Under the pieces are notes generated by a model. That model did no database searches. It was given only the letters and a program-made list of their open reading frames with translations, and was not told the origin of the DNA. From assembly GCA_902790935.1 (NCBI GenBank), contig CADATP010000019.1, forward strand, positions 1 to 36,519: a stretch of DNA of 36,519 nucleotides, in the 5' to 3' direction. Source of the stretch: an uncultured Lachnospiraceae bacterium (GTDB lineage Bacteria; Bacillota; Clostridia; Lachnospirales; Lachnospiraceae). The position numbers were made by a program, and so were the translations under genes. Positions 7,724 through 14,580 of this stretch are shown here, piece by piece. Position 1 is the stretch's first letter, and the number at the start of each line of letters is the position of its first letter.

Positions 7724-7940
7724 ATTTTCGTGTCATTTTTTGATAAATACTCATTAAATCTTTAAATTTTAGATTACATAATTTCGAATATCTTGTTTTA
7801 TGTAAACATCTATTTTAAATTTCATGTGTTTTTAATATATTTTCGAGCCAAACTATATTCCATTATACTACAGGCCCCCTTTTAGAAATATCAAATAAAC
7901 GTCTTTTTTGCTAAAAAAAGAGCGATTTTTTGGGAAATAA

Positions 7941-7969
7941 TTGAATATATCATTCCGGATAAATATAGT
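7941..7969 (+). promoter_or_regulatory. Rubrerythrin promoter
   Basis: TTGAAT (7941-7946), a 17-bp spacer and TATAGT (7964-7969) lie 58 bp before the rubrerythrin start. A 7-bp inverted repeat, TGGCATT (7984-7990) with AATGCCA (8005-8011), sits in the leader and could be an operator or a small stem. It is not a PerR-type box. The rest of 7724-7940 is AT-rich; I see no gene in it. Confidence 0.7.
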
Positions 7970-8027
7970 AGAATCAACTTAGATGGCATTGTTTCAAACA
8001 TTAAAATGCCACGAAAGGAGAAAACTA

Positions 8028-8570
8028 ATGGCACAGAACAAGTATTCCGGCACAAAAACAGAGAAAAACCTCTGGGAAGCCTTTGCCGGAGAATCTCAGG
8101 CTCGAAACAAATACACATATTTTGCTTCAGTTGCCAAAAAAGCAGGCTATGAACAGATTGCGGCTATGTTCTTAAAAACAGCTGACAATGAAAAGGAGCA
8201 TGCCAAGCTTTGGTTCAAGGCTCTCGGCGAGCTCGGGGATACACCGGCAAACCTCCTTCACGCTGCTGAGGGTGAAAATGCAGAGTGGACTGATATGTAT
8301 GAAAGAATGGCAAAAGATGCCGATGAAGAAGGATTCCCCGAGCTGGCAGCACAGTTTAGAGGTGTCGCAGCAATAGAGAAGCTCCATGAGGAGCGCTATC
8401 GTGCCCTTCTTAAGAATGTAGAAGCAATGGAAGTGTTTAAAAAGAGCGGCGTAACTATGTGGGAATGCCGCAACTGCGGACATGTTGTCGTAGGACTCGA
8501 AGCCCCCGAGGTATGCCCCGTATGCAACCATCCCCAGAGCTACTTTGAAGTAAGAGCAGAGAACTATTAG
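8028..8570 (+). CDS. rbr: Rubrerythrin
   Basis: The 180-residue protein starts at the ATG seven bases after AGGAG ([19 protein letters not shown]); an in-frame ATG at 7983 lies in the leader and lacks a site. The first 140 residues are a ferritin-like four-helix domain with E-x-x-H iron-ligand motifs ([29 protein letters not shown]). The tail is a rubredoxin-like domain with CRNCG near 146 and CPVCN near 162. In anaerobes it reduces hydrogen peroxide to water using electrons from rubredoxin or NAD(P)H. The next gene, desulfoferrodoxin, makes the peroxide from superoxide, so the pair forms an oxygen-protection unit. Confidence 0.95.
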   Translation: MAQNKYSGTKTEKNLWEAFAGESQARNKYTYFASVAKKAGYEQIAAMFLKTADNEKEHAKLWFKALGELGDTPANLLHAAEGENAEWTDMYERMAKDADEEGFPELAAQFRGVAAIEKLHEERYRALLKNVEAMEVFKKSGVTMWECRNCGHVVVGLEAPEVCPVCNHPQSYFEVRAENY

Positions 8571-8624
8571 CGATGCGAGCTGCGTACTTTGCAGCCGCAT
8601 GAAAAGTGAGATGTATTAACGTGC
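8567..8624. repeat. Small dispersed hairpin element between rbr and dfx
   Basis: The stretch begins with TTAGCGATG at the rbr stop and contains a stem GCTGC/GCAGC (8579-8583, 8591-8595) around loop GTACTTT. A similarly ordered stretch (TTAGCGATG, hairpin, CATGAAAA, GATG, TAACG) occurs at 31519-31574. It lies inside the rbr-dfx transcript. Confidence 0.5.
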
Positions 8625-8647
8625 TTTATAATTGAAAGGAGAATTCT

Positions 8648-9016
8648 ATGAAAATCTTTAAGTGTGATACCTGCGGAACTATCGTTGATGAGCTTTTTAA
8701 AGGCGGATGCAACCCTTCCTGCTGCGGAAAGTCTATGACAGAGCTTATCCCCGGAACAAGTGACGGAGCCCATGAAAAGCATGTACCCGTTGTCCCCAGT
8801 GAAGGAAACAAGGTCTGCGTTTCAGTCGGAAGCGTTGAACATCCTATGCTCGATGCCCACTATATCCAGTGGATCGCTATAGAAACAACAAACGGCGTTC
8901 AGAGAAAGTTCTTAAAGCCCGGCGAAGCGCCCAAAGCAGAATTCCTCCTTGCTGACGGCGAGAGCTTCGTAGCAGCGTACGAGTACTGCAATCTCCACGG
9001 TCTCTGGAAAGCATAA
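8648..9016 (+). CDS. dfx: Desulfoferrodoxin (superoxide reductase)
   Basis: The 122-residue two-domain protein begins after AAAGGAG. Its N-terminal desulforedoxin domain carries Cys6, Cys9, Cys25 and Cys26 for the FeS4 centre. The C-terminal superoxide reductase domain has the catalytic iron ligands in AHEKHVPV (His42, His45), EHPM and CNLH (Cys114, His117). It reduces superoxide to hydrogen peroxide without releasing oxygen, which rubrerythrin upstream can then remove. The 77-bp gap to rbr holds a small hairpin but no evident promoter, so cotranscription is likely. It has the length of class I (two-iron) enzymes. Confidence 0.95.
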   Translation: MKIFKCDTCGTIVDELFKGGCNPSCCGKSMTELIPGTSDGAHEKHVPVVPSEGNKVCVSVGSVEHPMLDAHYIQWIAIETTNGVQRKFLKPGEAPKAEFLLADGESFVAAYEYCNLHGLWKA

Positions 9017-9073
9017 TTTGCTTAAATCTACGTAGCGGTAATGAGTAATAACATTAAATCAATAATCGAGTAA

Positions 9074-9155
9074 AATGACACAGGGGGACGGGGTTGGGGG
9101 TTCATTTTCTAAGTATTTATAAAATGAACCCCCAACCCCGTCCCCCTGTGTCATT
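9074..9155. repeat. GC-rich REP-like element, copy C: perfect 35-bp inverted repeat
   Basis: Arms 9074-9108 and 9121-9155 are exact reverse complements over 35 bp with a 12-nt AT-rich loop. Each arm reads from ATGACACAG through GGGGGACGGGGTTGGGGG to TTCATTTT. A further 15-nt fragment of an arm end follows at 9156-9170. This is the most complete member of the family in the window. It lies between the converging dfx and lipoprotein genes. Confidence 0.9.
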
Positions 9156-9176
9156 CACCTGTGTCATTTTCTCAAT

Positions 9177-9236
9177 AAAAAAGCAGCCTCACGCGCGGCA
9201 AACATATTTCTGCCAAGCTGTGAGCGCTGCTTTCTT
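9177..9236. terminator. Bidirectional terminator between dfx and the RsiV-like lipoprotein
   Basis: AAAGCAGC (9180-9187) pairs with GCTGCTTT (9226-9233), extended by CTCAC with GTGAG and GGCA with TGCC. A-runs precede it and T-rich sequence follows, so it can serve both convergent transcripts. The remaining 9237-9331 shows nothing further. Confidence 0.75.
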
Positions 9237-9331
9237 TATAACTTCTTATGTTTTTCGTAGATCTATTTACAGGTTTAGATTTCTTCTAAATCAATTATTT
9301 ACCTGCGAACCTTTTCGTTAAAACAGATCAG

Positions 9332-11251
9332 TTACAGGCTATCCCTTCCGAGAAGTTCTTCGTAGGAAACAAAGAGGTCTACAAATCCCGAAGCGAACGG
9401 TCCAAGGACATAAGGCATGTATTCCACATAAACGCCCTTATCTTCAAAGCGTATTGTAACAGTATCGAGAGTCGTACTTTCTTTAACCGACGCCTCTACA
9501 GCTTCCTTTTCATTGTTGTAAACCTGATTCGAGAATTCCTTATTCGTTTCCAGCTCTCTTACGGCAACTTCTGCCATAAGATTTGCGAAATCTTCGTCAG
9601 ATCCGCTGTAGAAATCCCTCAGCGACTTCTGCTCTCCGGTAGTTAAATCAAACAGGATGTACTCAGCCCAAGGCATTCCGTGAGCTCCGCCGCCATACCA
9701 GTATCCGCTCCTGTCTACAGAAACATAATTCTCTCCGATAAAACGTATATTATCTACCCTTGTCTCTTCCGTCACGCAGAATTGCTCAGGATATTCTAAA
9801 TGCTCCTCACAGGTAGTCCCGTAATCCTCATAGTTTTCAACAGCTAAATCCGCCTGTGCCTTAAGCTCTGCGTTTATCTCCGCGCTGTGGGCTACGCTGT
9901 CGTTAAATACGAAATACTCAACATACTCCTTATTCAGGGGCGTGTCGCAATCGGGACATTTTACTGTCTTTGAAACGTACTCAACATCTCCGTACTTTAA
10001 CTTGTCAATTTCCTTTAAAGTACAGTAGATATCGGTATAGGAAGCCCCTGATTCATCGTAGTTCACTCTGACCCACTTAAAGGACCTGTCCATAACATCA
10101 ACAAAGTAAACTTCTCCGTTTATAACGGTAAATCCTGTGATACCGGGGTTATAGACCGCTCCGGGAACATTTCTCGTCTCGTAGATAAGCGCTGAGGTAT
10201 TTGACGCAGGGTCATATCTGTATACATGATTGTTATTGATACCGAATTCTTCGCTAAGGTCCTCATAATAGTAAAGGAAACCGTCAGTATAAAGAATCGT
10301 ATTTGCCTTTGAAGAGTCGTCAATAAGTTTTTTCTCACCGCTTTTCGGATCAAAACAGTACAAAGTCCTCTCTGTCTTTCCGATATCATATCTCGTAACA
10401 TTTATAAGGATATTGTCACTGTCGTATCCTACTATCGAGACATAATCATCTTCGTTCATCGGATATCCGGTTTCATTTCCGTTTTCGTCATAAATCCTGA
10501 GAATACCCGTTTTATATGCAACAAGATATCCGTTTTCCTCAAGCTCTCTTGTAAAGCACTTGCGAAAATCGTAATTGTCTGCCGCCCCGTCCTTATCGCT
10601 TTGGACATCCGCACTTATTTTTGCCAATACGGGATTTAAAGGGCTGTCGGAAACAGTATACTTCAAAGCCTCTGCATCTTTTTCAAGAACCTTCTCAGAT
10701 GTTCTGATAGTATCCCCGCTGCCTTTATAATCGTACGTCGCTACGTAAACTTTTCCGTTATAGAAATCTACCGCGTTGACATACTCTTCTTTATCAACCT
10801 TATAAGCTGCGACATGCTCTTTACTTTCAAGATCGTAGGCTACGATATCCTTGCAAAAAACATCACCTTCGTAATAAGTGCCGGCAAGGTAAAGAACCCC
10901 CTCCGCGTATTCCATAGGCGTAACACCGGTGTATTCCGTAAATTCGCTATCCTGAAGTTCACTTATGTCTAATTCATTTACCTTATTACCCTTAGAATCA
11001 ACAATAAAGAATTTATCATATCCATTTACAAAAAGAAGATGTTCCTCACCGGACTGAACCTGCGTGGTTTCCTCTTCAATTACAGTCTCGATTTCCTCGG
11101 AGCTTTCAGTTTCCGCTTCGTTCTCTGCGACTGCTTCTGTCTCCTCTGCCTGTGTATCTTCCTTTCCCGTGGTATCAACTTTTCCGCATCCTGCAAGGGC
11201 TGCCGCTGCCAAAGATGCTGTTAAAAACAACGCTATAATCTTTCTCTTCAT
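9332..11251 (-). CDS. Lipoprotein with propeller-like body and RsiV-like (DUF3298) C-terminus
   Basis: The 639-residue protein has a lipoprotein signal (lipobox LAGC, Cys21 or so), then an acidic low-complexity linker rich in Glu and Thr to about residue 65. Residues 70-400 contain repeated short strands with W/Y-rich turns (DKFFIVDSKGNKVNELD, GVLYLAGTYYEGDVF), suggesting a beta-propeller of sensor type. A C-x-x-C pair (CPDCD) lies near residue 430. The end (about 510-635) carries GGGAHGMPW and a closing VYVEYMPYVLGPFASG, characteristic of DUF3298, the extracellular domain of the lysozyme-sensing anti-sigma factor RsiV. No sigma factor gene is nearby, and no transmembrane anti-sigma part is present, so it is probably an envelope-surface binding protein. 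The function is unproven. Confidence 0.7.
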   Translation of the reverse strand: MKRKIIALFLTASLAAAALAGCGKVDTTGKEDTQAEETEAVAENEAETESSEEIETVIEEETTQVQSGEEHLLFVNGYDKFFIVDSKGNKVNELDISELQDSEFTEYTGVTPMEYAEGVLYLAGTYYEGDVFCKDIVAYDLESKEHVAAYKVDKEEYVNAVDFYNGKVYVATYDYKGSGDTIRTSEKVLEKDAEALKYTVSDSPLNPVLAKISADVQSDKDGAADNYDFRKCFTRELEENGYLVAYKTGILRIYDENGNETGYPMNEDDYVSIVGYDSDNILINVTRYDIGKTERTLYCFDPKSGEKKLIDDSSKANTILYTDGFLYYYEDLSEEFGINNNHVYRYDPASNTSALIYETRNVPGAVYNPGITGFTVINGEVYFVDVMDRSFKWVRVNYDESGASYTDIYCTLKEIDKLKYGDVEYVSKTVKCPDCDTPLNKEYVEYFVFNDSVAHSAEINAELKAQADLAVENYEDYGTTCEEHLEYPEQFCVTEETRVDNIRFIGENYVSVDRSGYWYGGGAHGMPWAEYILFDLTTGEQKSLRDFYSGSDEDFANLMAEVAVRELETNKEFSNQVYNNEKEAVEASVKESTTLDTVTIRFEDKGVYVEYMPYVLGPFASGFVDLFVSYEELLGRDSL

Positions 11252-11276
11252 ATCTGCAATCTCTCTTCCTTAGCTT

Positions 11277-11311
11277 AAAAAATGAACCCCCAACCCCGTC
11301 CCGGGGTGTCA
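11277..11311 (-). repeat. GC-rich REP-like repeat, copy E (single arm)
   Basis: ATGAACCCCCAACCCCGTCC matches an arm of copy C, and the last ten bases (CGGGGTGTCA) match the central variant of copy A. It lies between the lipoprotein start and the htpG terminator. Confidence 0.8.
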
Positions 11312-11343
11312 AAAAAAACAGAGGATGCGGTGTGCATCCTCTG
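11311..11343 (-). terminator. htpG terminator
   Basis: A perfect 10-bp stem CAGAGGATGC/GCATCCTCTG (11319-11343) is followed on the minus strand by eight T residues (11318-11311). It lies 33 nt beyond the htpG stop. Confidence 0.9.
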
Positions 11344-11376
11344 ATATTGTAGCTTTTATTTTTGTATGTGGCAACC

Positions 11377-13482
11377 TTATTTGGTAAGAAGGAGCATAAT
11401 TTCGTTGCTTCTTGATACAAACTCGGCCATCTCTTCCGGTAAAAGAGGTGCCTGCTGGATCTTCGCAAGGTCGTAAAGCTGCTTGCAGATAGTTGCGGCA
11501 TTCTCGCTGTCCTTATTGGCGGTTACATACTCTACAAGAGGATGATTTGCGTTAAGAACAAGAGTCTCACCCTCAGCTCCGAGATCACCCATGGGCATAC
11601 CGCCTATAGCGTACATCTTCATCATATCCTGCATACGACGGGTCTGCTCTGAAAGGGTAAGTACGGATGCGACCTTTTTATTCTTAAGCTTCTCAATCTT
11701 AACAGCGAGCTGCTCTTTCCCTAAAGCTTTCTTCATGATCTCACCGATTTCTTTAGCCTGCTCTTCGAATTCCTTCTCAGCCTTCTTAGAGGTCTTTGAC
11801 TTCATAGCCTCGCTTACATCGGCATCGATACGCTGGAAGTGTACACCCTCGTTTTTGGACTCAAGCTGCTGGATAAAAGGCTGGTCGATGTTGTGGGTAA
11901 GGATGACAGCGTCCATCTTCGCAGCCTTGAACATAGCGATGTATGAGCCCTGCTGCTTCTCGTCGGTGACGTAGTAAATGGTCTTGTCCTTCTTTTCTTC
12001 TTCCTTGTCCTCGCCTTCTTCAGCGCTCTCGGAATCACCTGAGCCTTCGGATACAACCTCAGCCTCAACCATATTGCCGTTTTCATCTACAGCTGAAGAG
12101 TCCTTGTTCTCGCTTTCTTCAGTATCAATAGGCTTAACCTCAAGACATTCAGGAAGGGTAAGGTACTTTCCTTCGAGGTTCTTAAAGAGGATGTAGTCGT
12201 TCATCTTCTCGCAGAACTTGTCATCCTTTAAGCAGCCGTACTTGATGAAGGGAGCAATATCATCCCAGTACTTGTCGTACTCTTCCTTCTCGGTCTTGCA
12301 CATTCCGGAAAGCTTATCGGCAACCTTCTTGCTGATGTAGTCGGAAATCTTTGTAACGAATCCGTCGTTCTGAAGCGCTGAGCGGGATACGTTAAGAGGA
12401 ATATCGGGACAATCGATAACACCCTTAAGGAGCATCAAGAATTCAGGAATAACCTCCTTGATATTGTCCGCAACGAATACCTGGTTGTTGTAGAGCTTGA
12501 TGGTTCCCTCGATGGACTCGTACTCCATATTGATCTTGGGGAAGTAGAGAATACCCTTTAAGTTGAAAGGATAGTCCATATTAAGGTGGATCCAGAAAAG
12601 AGGCTCCTTGTAATCATGGAATACCTTGCGATAGAAATCGAGGTATTCTTCCTTGGTGCACTCTGAAGGGTTCTTTGTCCAAAGAGGAGTAGTTTCGTTT
12701 AAAAGTTCAGGGCGCTTAACGATCTTAAGCTTTTCTTCGCCTTCTTTTTCCTCGGTACCGTCATCTTTTTTCTTAACGGTAGGGTGAATCTCCTCGAGTA
12801 CGGTATCGGTATCAAGCTTCTCTTCAAGCTTGATTATTGAGGTTTCCTTGGTGTCCTTCTGTGAGAGATAAATCTCGAAGGGCATGAATGAACAGTACTT
12901 TTTAAGTACTTCCTGGGCTCTGTAGTAGTTGCAGAACTCAAGGCAATCCTCGTTGATAAAGAGAGTGATCTTTGTTCCTACCTGATCGTAATCGCCCTCT
13001 TCCATAGAGTACTCGGTACCGCCGTCGCACTCCCAGTGTACGGGCTTAGCGTCCTTCTGATAGGAAAGGGTATCGATATGAACCTCATCGGCTACCATAA
13101 ATGCCGAGTAAAATCCGAGGCCAAAGTGTCCGATGATCTGGTCAGAACTACTCTTATCCTTGTACTTTGCGATAAAGTCGGTAGCTCCGGAGAATGCGAT
13201 CTGGTTGATGTACTCGTCAACCTCGCTCTCAGTCATACCAAGACCGTTATCGATAAAGGTAAGGGTCTTTTTCTCAGGGTCTGTAACTACCTGAATCTTT
13301 CCCTTATAACCATCGGGTAACTGGTACTCTCCCATCATATCAAGCTTCTTTAACTTGGTAATAGCATCGCAGCCGTTGGAAACTAGCTCACGATAGAAGA
13401 TATCATGGTCTGAATAGAGCCACTTTTTAATTACGGGAAAAATATTCTCGCTTGTGATTGATAATGAACCGCTTTTTGCCAT
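11377..13482 (-). CDS. htpG: Molecular chaperone HtpG (Hsp90 family)
   Basis: The 701-residue protein starts at ATG 13482 (MAKSGSLSI) after AGAAGG; a frame open 16 codons upstream has no ribosome site. The GHKL ATPase domain shows ELVSNGCDAITK (Glu32, Asn36, Asp39), DNGLGMTE and GHFGLGFYSAF, the nucleotide-binding motifs. Middle and C-terminal Hsp90 domains follow. Two oddities are visible: Gly-Cys replaces the usual Ala-Ser in the first motif, and a highly acidic Glu/Asp/Ser insert lies at about residues 455-500. Hsp90 acts as an ATP-driven dimeric clamp on client proteins in the cytoplasm. A CIRCE box upstream indicates HrcA repression relieved by heat. It is monocistronic. Confidence 0.95.
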   Translation of the reverse strand: MAKSGSLSITSENIFPVIKKWLYSDHDIFYRELVSNGCDAITKLKKLDMMGEYQLPDGYKGKIQVVTDPEKKTLTFIDNGLGMTESEVDEYINQIAFSGATDFIAKYKDKSSSDQIIGHFGLGFYSAFMVADEVHIDTLSYQKDAKPVHWECDGGTEYSMEEGDYDQVGTKITLFINEDCLEFCNYYRAQEVLKKYCSFMPFEIYLSQKDTKETSIIKLEEKLDTDTVLEEIHPTVKKKDDGTEEKEGEEKLKIVKRPELLNETTPLWTKNPSECTKEEYLDFYRKVFHDYKEPLFWIHLNMDYPFNLKGILYFPKINMEYESIEGTIKLYNNQVFVADNIKEVIPEFLMLLKGVIDCPDIPLNVSRSALQNDGFVTKISDYISKKVADKLSGMCKTEKEEYDKYWDDIAPFIKYGCLKDDKFCEKMNDYILFKNLEGKYLTLPECLEVKPIDTEESENKDSSAVDENGNMVEAEVVSEGSGDSESAEEGEDKEEEKKDKTIYYVTDEKQQGSYIAMFKAAKMDAVILTHNIDQPFIQQLESKNEGVHFQRIDADVSEAMKSKTSKKAEKEFEEQAKEIGEIMKKALGKEQLAVKIEKLKNKKVASVLTLSEQTRRMQDMMKMYAIGGMPMGDLGAEGETLVLNANHPLVEYVTANKDSENAATICKQLYDLAKIQQAPLLPEEMAEFVSRSNEIMLLLTK

Positions 13483-13578
13483 TTTAGTGCCTTCTTTCTT
13501 ATAAATTTGAATCGATATTATGTAAACCAATTCGAAATATTTAAAAATAATGCAGGTCGTTTTCTGCCTACAAATGCT

Positions 13579-13607
13579 ATTTTAATTATCCAAAAATAAT
13601 AAGTCAA
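13579..13607 (-). promoter_or_regulatory. htpG promoter
   Basis: TTGACT (13607-13602), a 17-bp spacer and TAAAAT (13584-13579) lie about 100 bp before the htpG start, leaving a long leader in which I see no known riboswitch. Confidence 0.75.
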
Positions 13608-13614
13608 GAGAAAA

Positions 13615-13641
13615 TTAGCACTCAAATTAAAAGAGTGCTAA
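13615..13641. promoter_or_regulatory. CIRCE operator (HrcA binding site)
   Basis: TTAGCACTC, a nine-base spacer and GAGTGCTAA match the CIRCE consensus exactly. The box lies seven bases upstream of the -35 of the htpG promoter rather than overlapping or following it as usual. CIRCE normally controls groESL and dnaK operons. Confidence 0.95.
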
Positions 13642-13649
13642 CAAAAGGC

Positions 13650-13691
13650 AAAAAATAACCCCGCAAGCCACTGTTACCAACAGTTTGCGGG
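13650..13691 (-). terminator. Terminator of the PHP gene
   Basis: CCCGCAA (13660-13666) pairs with TTGCGGG (13685-13691), with an inner CTGTT/AACAG stem. On the minus strand a T-rich run follows (13657-13650). It isolates the PHP gene from the CIRCE/htpG unit. Confidence 0.8.
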
Positions 13692-13711
13692 ATTTGTTAA
13701 ACTTTTATAAA

Positions 13712-14512
13712 CTATACTTTTACATAAGGCGGATAATAAGGTTCTCTGCCATCTGCAGTTTCGTTTCCGGATAAAAGTACCGCGGGCTCTCTTTCCATGA
13801 TAGCCTTGCAGTAGTCCTTGCTGTCAGTCAGCTTTCTCGTAAAAGCCATTCCGCCATAGATTAGATTAACGGAGTGGATATCGGAACCGGCGGTTTCCGG
13901 CTTATCATGCTCTGCCGCATACGCCTTTGCTTTATCGTCCCACTCCGGCACATTGTGAGACTTGCTAATAATGCAGCTGTGTGTGGCATTTACAGTCTCA
14001 ACCGCATCGATTAAATCAGGGAAAAGCCTGGTTTCGGGAATATATGGCTCCTCGCGGTACGGATGACAATGAACCACCATTCCTCCCGCAGCATGCACGA
14101 GCTCAAGCTGTTCGGCTATGGTGCAGTCCTTTACTTCTGGGTGAGAAAGCAGCCATTCTTTAGAAAGACCGTTTATTAAAAACTCGGTTCCCTTATAGCA
14201 TGACTCCCAACCGAAAAATACCTGTAAGCCTATTTTGTCCCCTTCCTTTTTTGCATCCTCGTAGCCCTTACAAAAGCCCTCGACCCAGTCACTCCAGGGA
14301 AGTGACCTGTCTACGCAGGTATTACCGTAGAAAAAGTGATCCGTTACAATTATGCCTGTATATCCTGCCTTCTTACACGCTCTTGCCATCTCCGCTCCGG
14401 TGTTGTGACCGCAGGCCGAAGCCTGGTTTGTATGGAGATGAGTCTCATACGCGTACTTATAACCATCGGGTAAAACCAGTTGCAAACCTTCTTTGTCCAA
14501 CTCTTCTGACAT
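13712..14512 (-). CDS. PHP-domain metal-dependent phosphoesterase
   Basis: The 266-residue cytosolic protein carries the PHP signature motifs in order: HLHT near residue 26, VTDHF near 57, a middle FFGWESCYK glutamate, MVVHCHP near 148, and AGSDIHS near 215. These residues bind a di- or trinuclear metal centre. In the family they hydrolyse phosphoesters such as histidinol phosphate, nucleotides or cyclic phosphodiesters; which one applies here is unclear. It starts 15 nt after GAGGAGG. It follows the polytopic membrane protein gene with a gap of 68 bp containing no clear promoter, so the two may be cotranscribed, and ends at a good terminator. Confidence 0.85.
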   Translation of the reverse strand: MSEELDKEGLQLVLPDGYKYAYETHLHTNQASACGHNTGAEMARACKKAGYTGIIVTDHFFYGNTCVDRSLPWSDWVEGFCKGYEDAKKEGDKIGLQVFFGWESCYKGTEFLINGLSKEWLLSHPEVKDCTIAEQLELVHAAGGMVVHCHPYREEPYIPETRLFPDLIDAVETVNATHSCIISKSHNVPEWDDKAKAYAAEHDKPETAGSDIHSVNLIYGGMAFTRKLTDSKDYCKAIMEREPAVLLSGNETADGREPYYPPYVKV

Positions 14513-14580
14513 TTCTTCCTCCTCATATATCTTTTATTATTTCTCCCACTGAGATAAACGCTCCGCGAGGATATATATTA

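Noticed and set aside
7774-7804. Inverted repeat TTACATAA/TTATGTAA upstream of the MATE gene
   Set aside because: Such AT-only dyads are expected by chance in this AT-rich stretch, and no promoter could be fixed relative to it.
9094-9321. Plus-strand open frame after dfx
   Set aside because: It starts inside the perfect inverted repeat and crosses a bidirectional terminator, so it is not a likely gene.
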